A stretch of 64,000 bases of DNA from contig SPJV01000105.1 in NCBI GenBank assembly GCA_006844765.1, positions 1-64,000 on the forward strand, given 5' to 3'. The position numbers and the translations under genes were made by a program. Under the pieces are notes generated by a model. That model was given only the letters and a program-made list of their open reading frames with translations, searched no databases and was not told where the DNA came from. This document shows, piece after piece, positions 45,164-53,119 of the stretch (the first letter of the stretch is position 1; each line of letters starts with the position of its first letter). The DNA comes from Alphaproteobacteria bacterium (GTDB lineage Bacteria > Pseudomonadota > Alphaproteobacteria > UBA8366 > Aestuariispiraceae).

Positions 45164-45270
45164 GTTCCCTGCCAGCTTGATTTCCCCCCAGACACACGCA
45201 AACGCTGCGTCCCTCGCAATTAGCTTTCAAGCTTAATCATGTGCGAGGCAGGCGCCTAAGCAAAATAGAT

Positions 45271-45282
45271 AGAATGCATTCT
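45271..45282. promoter_or_regulatory. 12-bp perfect palindrome AGAATGCATTCT
   Basis: The site lies in the 172-bp gap between the ydbL stop and the start of the cyclic-nucleotide-binding gene, about 110 bases upstream of the latter. It may be an operator, or chance; a 12-bp palindrome is only mildly unlikely in a gap this size. Confidence 0.25.
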
Positions 45283-45336
45283 TGCCAAGGGAATGGCTGG
45301 TCTAGAGGAAGGGGAGGACCCGGGGGTAGCGCCGAG

Positions 45337-45735
45337 TTATTTCTGCCGCCAACTTCCACTTTCTGTCTTGAACCAGTATCCGCCAGGGGCTTTTTGATAG
45401 ATCGTCTTGGCATAAATCCGGCCGACCTGATCTGCAGAGGTGCCCTCGCTTTGGGCCTTGGAGGTGTAAAACTGTTTTCGTTTCTTGTTTATATCGGCGA
45501 TCAGGGATTTGACGGCGCCTGTTGCGCCACCGGCATCCCTGATTTCGGCATAACCATCGAACCGTTCCCCAACCACACCGCTGGCACGCGGGCCATCCAA
45601 GGGATCCGCCAGCGCCGACCCGCTCGGGGCAACGGCAAGTGCGACCATTAACGCAATAAAGCCCGACGCCAGAATCTTAGCGAACCGGCGGATGCGCTTT
45701 GGGGTTGGATTAGAAGATTGGGTTGGTTTCGACAT
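45337..45735 (-). CDS. ydbL: YdbL family protein (DUF1318)
   Basis: A 132-residue exported protein. A signal peptide spans about residues 1-37 (FIALMVALAVAPSGSALA before DPLD). The mature part matches YdbL: ARASGVVGERFDGYAEI, SLIADINKKRKQFYTSKA and a terminal GGYWFKTESGSW. In E. coli YdbL is a periplasmic partner that modulates the YdbH-YnbE lipid bridge. The start overlaps the 3' end of ynbE by 26 bases, so it is translationally linked. An ATG at 45789 would extend it by 18 residues into ynbE; 45735 gives a proper signal peptide. Confidence 0.85.
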   Translation of the reverse strand: MSKPTQSSNPTPKRIRRFAKILASGFIALMVALAVAPSGSALADPLDGPRASGVVGERFDGYAEIRDAGGATGAVKSLIADINKKRKQFYTSKAQSEGTSADQVGRIYAKTIYQKAPGGYWFKTESGSWRQK

Positions 45736-45904
45736 CTTCTTCAGCCTGCTCTTCGATACGAAGGCGGACATCCGCCTCCAGTTTGACATTGAGGTTGATC
45801 GTGATTGGCTCAGCCGGCGCAGTAACCTTGACCTCCGGTGAACATGCGGAAACTAACAACGGCGTCAGAACGAGCATTGGCAGCCATCGTCCGATCTTGG
45901 TCAT
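45710..45904 (-). CDS. ynbE: YnbE family outer-membrane lipoprotein
   Basis: A 64-residue lipoprotein with a lipobox LLVSAC, then SPEVKVTAPAEPITINLNVKLEADVRLRIEEQ, which matches YnbE closely. In E. coli, YnbE in the outer membrane joins the inner-membrane protein YdbH to make an intermembrane phospholipid bridge. The start ATG 45904 gives a compact signal peptide; an upstream ATG at 45946 would give an unusually long one. Order here is ydbH, ynbE, ydbL on one strand, as in E. coli, but a 188-bp gap separates ydbH from ynbE. Confidence 0.87.
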   Translation of the reverse strand: MTKIGRWLPMLVLTPLLVSACSPEVKVTAPAEPITINLNVKLEADVRLRIEEQAEEDVETNPIF

Positions 45905-46092
45905 GCTCACTTTGGACAGACTATGCACGTTCTGTGTTCCCTTCATCCGCAGGCAGTCATAAGTCTGCCCGCTTCCGGCCATGAACGTGAGCATAGCCCG
46001 GCAACTAAGGCGAAGCAAAGGCGGTGTCGTGACGGGATCGGGGCGGGAGATCGGGGGAGGATCGTGATGATGCCGGGAAGAGCGTAGCAGCC

Positions 46093-49000
46093 CTATTGCG
46101 CTTTGCTGACAGCCTTGCGCAGGCGGTCCAAGACACGGTCTGTCGTGCTGAAGGCCTGTTCTGCCAATCCGACGATTTTGTCAAAATCGGTTTCGAGATT
46201 GATGTTGATATTGAAAACCCTGCCGTTTTCAACTGCCGGGCTATGGCCGCTAAGGGATATACTGATAACACCATCTTGGCCGGGGATGCGTGTGATCCCG
46301 AGCTCCAATTTCTCGTATCTGAAATCCTTCAAGGCTTCGATCATCAATTCCACATATTCGTGATGACCGCCGAGTGCTTGCTGCACTGCCGGGTTGTCTA
46401 TCCGGATAATGCCACCGGATGCGGCTGTTAGCTGCCCGCCTTCGATTGCGAAACCATCGGGGGATGACGAAACAGGAAGGGAGCCTGAAAGAATACCGGT
46501 GGCAAACACCCCCTCCAGATCGATAGCCGCGACGATGGGGGTTAACCCGATGTCTGTTAACCGAACCAAACCGTCAAAGCTGTCATTCTCCGGCTCATAA
46601 AGGGCGCTCAAGATTGATCCAAACCCACCGAAGAGCGGAAAGCGTGCTTCTGGAATTCTGACGGCTGCATTTTCGTCGAGACTGAATTGACCATTGACGG
46701 GTATGACCGCGACCCCGGGGATATCGATTGTCACTTCAAATTCGCGGGGGCCGATTGTTGCGGGCGGACGGGAGAGGTCGAAGGCAATGTCACTGATAAT
46801 ATTGCGCAGCTGGGCCCCTTTGTTGCCGATGGCGATCTCATCAAGTTGCAGATTTGCACGCCCGATCGGCCCATTTGGCGTCATGGTCACGGTGGCATTC
46901 GCCGTCAGGGTTCCCGCAACGTTGTTAATCAACTCCGATAAAATTGGACTGATATCTCCGGGTTGCGTTCCGTTGGGGGTAAATTGAATAGGGGCGGCGG
47001 CTACTCTGATCCGTGCAGGTTCCGTTTTGGGCAGCGATATGTCGATATCAACGGCTGGTGCCGCGCCGCCTGGCGCGAGTGTCCCGATGATAGAGATGTC
47101 GCCATTGCGGTTGTTGCGAACTTCCAGCGCGATCTCACCGGGGCCGGAAATCAAGTCGTTCCCATTGAGTCTCAAGCCCTCAGCCGTTGCATTCATACTG
47201 CCCTGTTCCCCCCGCCAGTCCATGGTGAAGGTGAGCCCGCTCAACGCAGTTGCTGGTTCCGAAAGCGTCAATGCGGGGGTTTGGCCAGTGATGCTAAGGC
47301 GCCCCTTTGAAAGTCGGGTATTAAGAAGTAATTCGTCAAAAGAAACGGCTTTTTCGGCATCCAGACCAAGCGTAAGCGGCGGTATCGCAAATGACGCCCG
47401 AAAAGCGTTATCCGGTAATCGAAATTGGGCCGCCCGGTTGGCTAGGGTTAGTGAAAGGGACTCTGGCAACGTTAATTCGCCGGCTTCTTTCAATGTGATC
47501 TGATCCAGGGTTAGTTTGCCTCCACGATAGACAATGACATTTGTGTGGCCGTCTGGGGTCTGTTCCAACTTTCCCGATAGGCGAAGCTTGAGCTTGGTTC
47601 CGGGGATTGGCGTCGACTTATCTGCCTGGGCCGCAGCGGTCATGGAGAAAGAAGAATGTGCCGATAATCCCCCTTCGTTTTTCTGTCCGACGGTGATGTC
47701 GGAAAGTTTGATTTGCGCAGATGATATGCGGCCAGGACGGCTGGGAAGGAGCGGGGCGCCAACTTCTGCGTTTTGAAGGCGAATATCGATGCTGCTGAGA
47801 GCGGCATTTAAGTCGCCTTGTTCATCCAGTTCGACCGTGATGTCGGGTATCCTGACACGTGCTTCGTCCAGCTTTGCACTGCCGAGGTCTAGCGGTCCGG
47901 TATTCAGATTGGTGCCTTCGAGCGCCAAAGACAGCCCGTCAGGACCAACGGTAAGGTCTTCAAGCTTTGGCAGGTGAAGCTCGATTGATCCGGAGCTCGC
48001 GACCAACCCTAACTGCCCAGATACGAATAGCTCACCAGATGGTGCCAGTTGGATTGTCATGTCGGCGGGATGTGCTGACGATCCGGCACTTATGGAAACA
48101 GGGCTTTCTAATACTGACAGATCGAGCCCGTCGATTTTTGTGGTCTCCCAAAGCGGTGATCTCGTTGGATGAACTATGGCGGATAGGACCTCTGACCCCC
48201 GAAGATGGATCGTGCCTTCATCGAACTCCAGTGTCGCGCGCGTTGATAGCTCTCGCCCTTCGATGTCGAGCGTGTCGATTGCCGGCAGGCGATCCGCCTC
48301 TGCAGAGAGGATGGCATAGCCGGACAGGCCTTCTACAAGAGTGGCACGACCGGCGGGTGTCGATAGATCTGCGGCCAGCGCCGCCGGGGCTATACCCGCA
48401 TCAATGCTGAGGGTCAGTTGCCCCTTGGCAGGAGCATCATAACCCAGATGTCGGGCCCAACGGGGCAGGTCGAGGATCAAATCACCGACCACATCCGCAT
48501 CTCTGGGCAGTCCATTGGCTTCCTGCCCCTTTAGCGTGATTGACAGGGCGGCGCTATCATTACCGTTCCGGGACCGCCCCAGAAAATCGACAGAGAGAGG
48601 CCAAATATCGGGAGCATTCGGCGCTTCGATGGCGAGATCGATATCGACAACGTCCTTTGTTGCTGAATTATCGATGGCAACTTGGGCCTCTTCTAACAAG
48701 ATAGCGCGAACCGGCAGGGGTGGAAGGACAGGTGTCTGTGATCCAGAGCTGTCATTTGTCGACGTCGTGTCGGCTTTTGGCACCGGGAATCCTTCGATGG
48801 AGACCACACCTGCGTTGTCGACGGATAGGGAGAGACGTAACCGGCTCAAGACAATCTGGTCGATAACGCCGAATTGCCACAGGCCGTCCGGGTCGTACTC
48901 GGCAGAAATTCGCTCCAAAACCGTATGGGAGCCGATCTGGATTTCTTCTATGACAGCGTCGGTCAAAGAGAGTGTGGTTACGTTGAAATCGACCTCAACA

Positions 49001-49167
49001 CCCAAGGCTTGCTTGGCGAGTTTTGGGCCCAGCGTGTTTAGCAACTCGATCCGAAAGACCAGAACGGCCAGGATCAGATTGGCCACGATCAGCAGCAGGT
49101 TGAAGGCTATGCGGCCGGAACGTGCCAAAGCAAAGCGATCAGAAGATGTTAAGCAAAGAAGCTCCAA
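46093..49167 (-). CDS. ydbH: YdbH-like intermembrane phospholipid transport protein (AsmA-like)
   Basis: A 1024-residue protein with an N-terminal membrane helix (about 21-40, FNLLLIVANLILAVLVFRI) and a very long periplasmic part made of short beta strands, as expected for the AsmA-like/YdbH family that forms a hydrophobic groove between membranes. It has no enzyme motif. The C-terminal LQQALGGHHEYVELMIEAL-type segment, followed by an amphipathic helix (LAEQAFSTTDRVLDRLRKAV), is typical of YdbH. The start is a TTG at 49167 that lies inside coxG; a later TTG at 49128 would begin just after the coxG stop, and both are weak. Confidence 0.87.
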   Translation of the reverse strand: MELLCLTSSDRFALARSGRIAFNLLLIVANLILAVLVFRIELLNTLGPKLAKQALGVEVDFNVTTLSLTDAVIEEIQIGSHTVLERISAEYDPDGLWQFGVIDQIVLSRLRLSLSVDNAGVVSIEGFPVPKADTTSTNDSSGSQTPVLPPLPVRAILLEEAQVAIDNSATKDVVDIDLAIEAPNAPDIWPLSVDFLGRSRNGNDSAALSITLKGQEANGLPRDADVVGDLILDLPRWARHLGYDAPAKGQLTLSIDAGIAPAALAADLSTPAGRATLVEGLSGYAILSAEADRLPAIDTLDIEGRELSTRATLEFDEGTIHLRGSEVLSAIVHPTRSPLWETTKIDGLDLSVLESPVSISAGSSAHPADMTIQLAPSGELFVSGQLGLVASSGSIELHLPKLEDLTVGPDGLSLALEGTNLNTGPLDLGSAKLDEARVRIPDITVELDEQGDLNAALSSIDIRLQNAEVGAPLLPSRPGRISSAQIKLSDITVGQKNEGGLSAHSSFSMTAAAQADKSTPIPGTKLKLRLSGKLEQTPDGHTNVIVYRGGKLTLDQITLKEAGELTLPESLSLTLANRAAQFRLPDNAFRASFAIPPLTLGLDAEKAVSFDELLLNTRLSKGRLSITGQTPALTLSEPATALSGLTFTMDWRGEQGSMNATAEGLRLNGNDLISGPGEIALEVRNNRNGDISIIGTLAPGGAAPAVDIDISLPKTEPARIRVAAAPIQFTPNGTQPGDISPILSELINNVAGTLTANATVTMTPNGPIGRANLQLDEIAIGNKGAQLRNIISDIAFDLSRPPATIGPREFEVTIDIPGVAVIPVNGQFSLDENAAVRIPEARFPLFGGFGSILSALYEPENDSFDGLVRLTDIGLTPIVAAIDLEGVFATGILSGSLPVSSSPDGFAIEGGQLTAASGGIIRIDNPAVQQALGGHHEYVELMIEALKDFRYEKLELGITRIPGQDGVISISLSGHSPAVENGRVFNININLETDFDKIVGLAEQAFSTTDRVLDRLRKAVSKAQ

Positions 49168-49870
49168 GCCCGATCAAGATAATGATCAGAACCCAGGTAA
49201 ATGGCCCGAAACCCCGCGTGGCCTTAATGTCCTTCGTCGCTTCGACAGCAGCTTGCGTCGCCTCTGCCTTCAGGTCCGGTGTGGCTTCGGGGGGAGCCTC
49301 CCCCTCCGGAATTGGATCGGGGGCAGGTTCTTCTACCGAAACTGTGGCGGGGCCGGGGGAAGGCGGATCGATGTCTGGTGTTGCTTCAGCGGCGGTGTCA
49401 TCTCCGGGACCGCTTTCTGCCGCCGGCGCGCGCGCAGCGACGGCCTCTGAGAATTTCTCGAAGAAATCATTCGCATATTTCTTGGCGGTCGAATCGATAA
49501 GCCGCGCGCCGATCTGTGCCATCTTGCCGCCGACCTGCGCATCGACCTTATAGGTCAGAATGGTCTCGCCGCCGTCCTCGGCAAGTGAGACATCCGCGCC
49601 GCCCTTGGCGAAACCGGCGGCCCCGCCTTTGCCTTCTCCAACAATCGTGTAGCTTTCAGGTGCATTAATGTTTTCAAGCTTTACGGCACCTTTGAAGACT
49701 GCGCTGACCGGGCCAACCTTGGCTTTCACCGTCGCTTCGAACCCGCCGTCTTCATCGCGTTCGAGAGATTGGCAACCTTTGATGCAGGCCTTTAGAACCT
49801 CTGGATCATTCAGCGCGTCCCAAACTGTTTCGCGCGGTGCCGGAATGCGGATTTCGCCTTGCATGTCCAT
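49139..49870 (-). CDS. CoxG-like SRPBCC domain protein with C-terminal membrane anchor
   Basis: A 243-residue protein. The N-terminal 145 residues are a CoxG-type START/SRPBCC domain (GEIRIPAPRETVWDALNDPEVLKACIKGC is split here into GEIRIPAPRET and WDALNDPEVL). CoxG recruits CO dehydrogenase to the membrane in Oligotropha-type systems. An acidic Pro/Ala-rich linker (about 150-215) leads to a transmembrane anchor (WVLIIILIGLGASLL). It is first on a long minus-strand run and overlaps the ydbH start. It is separated from the CoxD/E cassette by about 6 kb, so membership in the same pathway is inferred from family. Confidence 0.85.
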   Translation of the reverse strand: MDMQGEIRIPAPRETVWDALNDPEVLKACIKGCQSLERDEDGGFEATVKAKVGPVSAVFKGAVKLENINAPESYTIVGEGKGGAAGFAKGGADVSLAEDGGETILTYKVDAQVGGKMAQIGARLIDSTAKKYANDFFEKFSEAVAARAPAAESGPGDDTAAEATPDIDPPSPGPATVSVEEPAPDPIPEGEAPPEATPDLKAEATQAAVEATKDIKATRGFGPFTWVLIIILIGLGASLLNIF

Positions 49871-49932
49871 GGTCGTTCGTTCCTGATCGGTTAATCTTGA
49901 TCTCGATTGGAGAGTCTGAATTGTTATAAACT

Positions 49933-49953
49933 CTGTCTCGCTTGAGGAGACAG
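49933..49953. promoter_or_regulatory. Inverted repeat in the coxG/Panacea divergent region
   Basis: The 7-bp arms CTGTCTC and GAGACAG are exact complements around a 7-base loop, 60-80 bases before the coxG start and 120 bases before the Panacea gene. It could be an operator shared by the two divergent genes. Nothing else supports this. Confidence 0.3.
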
Positions 49954-50075
49954 TAGCGAAGGGCGCTTTGGGAAATCAAGCTTTACGGTCTATATACGGC
50001 GCTTGGAGCCAATCAAAATAGCGTTGAAGCTCGGTTATCGGTCAATCCTCAAGGGCTGATGTTAAGAGAAAAGTG

Positions 50076-50627
50076 ATGGCAGCTGATAAGAACAAGAGGC
50101 GGTTTCGGGCAACAGCGCCCTTGATTGCGTCGTCCTTGGATGCGGCGGTATGGCTACACGACCGCGGGCGCCGTGGCGACGGACATGTCCAAATGCAGCA
50201 GTTGCATTGTCTACTCTATATGGCGCAGGGAACCTATGCGGCCGTGAATTATGGACGCATGCTGATACCTGCTACCTTTGTCGCAGAAGACAACGGGCCT
50301 ATTGAGCCGACCGTATTCCATGCTTTTGAGGATGGTCGACCGCCCTTGTCGCCAAGACGGTTGGTGCCCCCGGCAGAGAATTTCTTGAGCAGCATTTGGC
50401 GGAAACTTGGCCATCACTCAACAGATCACTTGGTCAAACGTATCAGGGAACACCGGACATATCGCGAAGCCTTGGCGAATGAATCCGGTACGGTCATCCC
50501 GCTTGATTTCTTTGCGGATGACTTTCGCGAACATAAGCCGCCGGGCGCCAAGAAGGTCAAAACACCGGATGGGCGCGCCTTGGAAAAATGGATACCAACC
50601 GCAAAACCGGCAGGTCGAGAGCTCTAG
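50076..50627 (+). CDS. Panacea/SocA-like domain protein (DUF4065 type)
   Basis: A 183-residue protein with the Panacea fold signature: AAVWLHDRG, MQQLHCLLYMAQGTYAAVNYGRMLIP, then FVAEDNGPIEPTVFHAFEDG. Panacea domains (SocA/GepA) serve as antitoxins or adaptor-type proteins, often beside a toxin. Here both neighbours are unrelated (coxG and an antiporter) and no small toxin ORF is evident, so this is probably a solitary chromosomal member. The start is ATG 50076, with AAGAGAAAAG upstream; GTG 50073 is also possible. Confidence 0.75.
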   Translation: MAADKNKRRFRATAPLIASSLDAAVWLHDRGRRGDGHVQMQQLHCLLYMAQGTYAAVNYGRMLIPATFVAEDNGPIEPTVFHAFEDGRPPLSPRRLVPPAENFLSSIWRKLGHHSTDHLVKRIREHRTYREALANESGTVIPLDFFADDFREHKPPGAKKVKTPDGRALEKWIPTAKPAGREL

Positions 50628-50650
50628 AGACTGCAGGAGCAGGGTACCAT

Positions 50651-50676
50651 AGCTCGAAGTGTGGTGGGCTTTTTTT
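50651..50676 (+). terminator. Possible intrinsic terminator after the Panacea gene
   Basis: AGCTC (50651-50655) can pair with GGGCT (50666-50670), one pair being G-U, around a 10-base loop, and seven T's follow at 50670-50676. The stem is short, so this is a weak candidate. It is placed where a terminator is expected, between two plus-strand genes. Confidence 0.4.
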
Positions 50677-50767
50677 GAACTACAAGGTCTGCCATAGTTC
50701 GCGGATGATTAAGACTTTGTGCGTGTCTCGGGTTTGAGACGGCGAACGGAGCGAGGGGGATTTTCGC

Positions 50768-52210
50768 GTGACACTCTTTAAGACCGTCGGAACGGTTTGC
50801 CTGCTTGCCCTGCTTTTTGCGATGGGCGCCGGCGCTAACGAAGCCTTTGCCGCCGGGGCCGGTGCCCCCCATCTGGACGGCGGGCAACTTGGATTGCTAT
50901 GGGTCGTTCCCTTTGCCGGCATGCTGTTGTCGATTGCACTCTTTCCCCTGGTTTTGCCGCATTTTTGGCATCTCCATTTCGGAAAGATTTCCGCCTTTTG
51001 GGCGATTTGTTTCCTGGGCCCTTTCACCCTGCTGTTCGGTTGGAATCTAGCGCTGTTCGAGCTGCTGCATGTAATGTTTCTTGAGTATATCCCCTTCATT
51101 ATTCTGTTGCTGGCGCTATTCACAGTCGCTGGCGGTGTCCGTCTGAAGGGGCGCCTGACCGGGTCACCGATCGTCAATACAGGTATCTTACTTCTAGGAA
51201 CTGTTATCGCGAGCTGGATGGGAACGACTGGGGCGGCGATGCTGTTAATCCGTCCGATCATTGCTGCGAATGAGAAACGCAAATATCGGGTTCACACGAT
51301 TGTTTTCTTTATTTTCTTGGTGGCCAATATCGGTGGATCGCTGACCCCGTTGGGGGATCCGCCGTTGTTCCTCGGGTTCTTGAAGGGAGTCTCTTTCTTC
51401 TGGCCGACGACGCATATGCTTCTGCCGATGGCAATGGTGTCGGTCATCCTGCTCGTTATCTACTTCATTTTGGATACGATCCTTCTTAAGAAAGAGGGAG
51501 GGCTGCCGGAAGCGGAGCGCGGAAAACCGCAGGAAGCCTTGGGCATTGAAGGGGGTATCAACATTCTCCTGCTTGGAGGGATTGTTGCGGCGGTCTTGAT
51601 GTCCGGTACCTGGCGTCCGGATGTATCCTATGAAATCTTCCACATTCATATCGATCTGCAGAATGTTGCGCGGGACGTGGCGTTGCTCGGGTTGGCAGGC
51701 CTTTCCTGGATCCTCACGTCACGGGACAGCCGGGCGGCGAATGGATTTACCTGGTTTCCGATTGTTGAGGTTGGAAAGTTGTTCGCCGGTATTTTCATTA
51801 CCATCGTGCCCGCAATCGCCATCCTTAAGGCTGGTACCGATGGCGCACTTGCCGGGATCATTGATCTGGTCAGCAAAGATGGGCAGCCGGTGGATTCGAT
51901 GTATTTCTGGGCGACGGGCGTTCTTTCCAGTTTCCTGGATAACGCACCGACCTATCTTGTGTTCTTCAATACCGCCGGCGGAGATGCAGAATCCTTGATG
52001 GGGCCAATGGCATCTACCCTGTTGGCTATTTCAGCCGGCGCCGTCTTTATGGGGGCAAATACCTATATCGGGAACGCGCCAAACTTCATGGTCAGGGCAA
52101 TCGCTGAGGATCGTGGCATCGCCATGCCCAGCTTCTTCGGTTACATGCTATGGTCGGGAGCAATCCTGATACCTTTGTTCTTGCTGACAACCTTCGTATT
52201 TTTCCTGTAG
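50768..52210 (+). CDS. NhaD-like sodium:proton antiporter (citrate-transporter superfamily)
   Basis: A 480-residue polytopic protein with about 11 transmembrane segments. After a signal-like N-terminus (CLLALLFAMGAGANEAFA) the conserved blocks include NIGGSLTPLGDPPLFLGFLKG and the TGVLSSFLDNAPTYLVFFN helix, both typical of NhaD/ion-transporter-superfamily antiporters, with further GANTYIGNAPNFM near the end. It should exchange Na+ or Li+ for H+ across the inner membrane. The start is GTG 50768 after GAGGGGGA. It is a single gene, with no sensor or regulator adjacent. Confidence 0.88.
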   Translation: MTLFKTVGTVCLLALLFAMGAGANEAFAAGAGAPHLDGGQLGLLWVVPFAGMLLSIALFPLVLPHFWHLHFGKISAFWAICFLGPFTLLFGWNLALFELLHVMFLEYIPFIILLLALFTVAGGVRLKGRLTGSPIVNTGILLLGTVIASWMGTTGAAMLLIRPIIAANEKRKYRVHTIVFFIFLVANIGGSLTPLGDPPLFLGFLKGVSFFWPTTHMLLPMAMVSVILLVIYFILDTILLKKEGGLPEAERGKPQEALGIEGGINILLLGGIVAAVLMSGTWRPDVSYEIFHIHIDLQNVARDVALLGLAGLSWILTSRDSRAANGFTWFPIVEVGKLFAGIFITIVPAIAILKAGTDGALAGIIDLVSKDGQPVDSMYFWATGVLSSFLDNAPTYLVFFNTAGGDAESLMGPMASTLLAISAGAVFMGANTYIGNAPNFMVRAIAEDRGIAMPSFFGYMLWSGAILIPLFLLTTFVFFL

Positions 52211-52261
52211 AACGTGTCAGCGATTGTTTAAATTTGCCAGGACGAGGGATATTTTACCGCT

Positions 52262-53104
52262 ATGAAGCCTATCCTCGGATTTGCTGATCTATGGTGGGCG
52301 CGCTTCGGTGTGCGTCCTCCCACTTTGCCGAAAATGACCGGTACTCCGCTTGTTGGTGGGATGCTGCGGCGTGCAAGCTGCCGTAGTTTCAAGCCGGAAC
52401 CGGTTTCAGAAGCATTGATCAATCTGGTGCTCGGCGTCGCGCAATCAGCGCCATCCAAGTCGGATCTGCAACAATACTCGATCATCGTTGTTGAGGACCC
52501 TGCCAAGCGGAAGGAAATCGCCCGATGGTCCTCCATTCCGGATTGGGCGGGCAAGGCGCCGCATCTATTTATCTTCTGCGCCGATATCCGGCGGCAACAA
52601 GCGATCAGCCATTTCCGGGATAAGAAACATAGAAACAATACCTTGGACCATTATACGAATGCGGTGACCGACACCTCTCTCGCGCTTGGCTTTGCAATCT
52701 CGGCGGCTGAGGCGACAGGGCTGGGATGTTGCCCTTTGAGTGTCGTTCGCAATCATATTGAAGAGGCAACAGCGTTGTTCGAGTTGCCTGATGGGGTATT
52801 TCCACTTGCCGGCCTTGCGCTAGGGATGCGGGACGAACGCGATCCACGGACATTGCGTTTACCGCCGAATGTGGTGGTGCACCGGGACCGTTACGAGGAC
52901 ACCGGTCTTAAGGCCGAGATCGATCGCTATGATGATCGGCGGCACGCGCGGAAACCAATCCCCCGGAACAAGCAAATTGAACCCGACAGACATGGCACTT
53001 CAGATCGTTATACCTGGTCTGAAAATGCGGCGCGGCGACTATCCGTGACCGAGCGTGAAGAGTTTCTGTCTTTCCTTAAGGGCCATGGCTTTAACCTGGA
53101 TTAA
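52262..53104 (+). CDS. Nitroreductase family oxidoreductase
   Basis: A 280-residue FMN-dependent nitroreductase-fold protein. The FMN-binding N-terminal arginine pattern RRASCRSFKPEPV leads into VLGVAQSAPSKSDLQQ, and a later segment AEATGLGCCPLSVVRN fits the family. The C-terminal extension (KPIPRNKQIEPDRHGTSDRYTWSENAARR) resembles NADPH-dependent oxidoreductases of the NfsA/FRP branch. It would use NAD(P)H to reduce nitro, quinone or flavin substrates. It is a single gene convergent with the EAL protein gene. Confidence 0.88.
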   Translation: MKPILGFADLWWARFGVRPPTLPKMTGTPLVGGMLRRASCRSFKPEPVSEALINLVLGVAQSAPSKSDLQQYSIIVVEDPAKRKEIARWSSIPDWAGKAPHLFIFCADIRRQQAISHFRDKKHRNNTLDHYTNAVTDTSLALGFAISAAEATGLGCCPLSVVRNHIEEATALFELPDGVFPLAGLALGMRDERDPRTLRLPPNVVVHRDRYEDTGLKAEIDRYDDRRHARKPIPRNKQIEPDRHGTSDRYTWSENAARRLSVTEREEFLSFLKGHGFNLD

Positions 53105-53119
53105 GGTCCGCGTCTGACA

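Noticed and set aside
48515..49450. A 311-codon plus-strand frame opposite ydbH and coxG
   Set aside because: Antisense to two recognisable genes; composition like a shadow frame.
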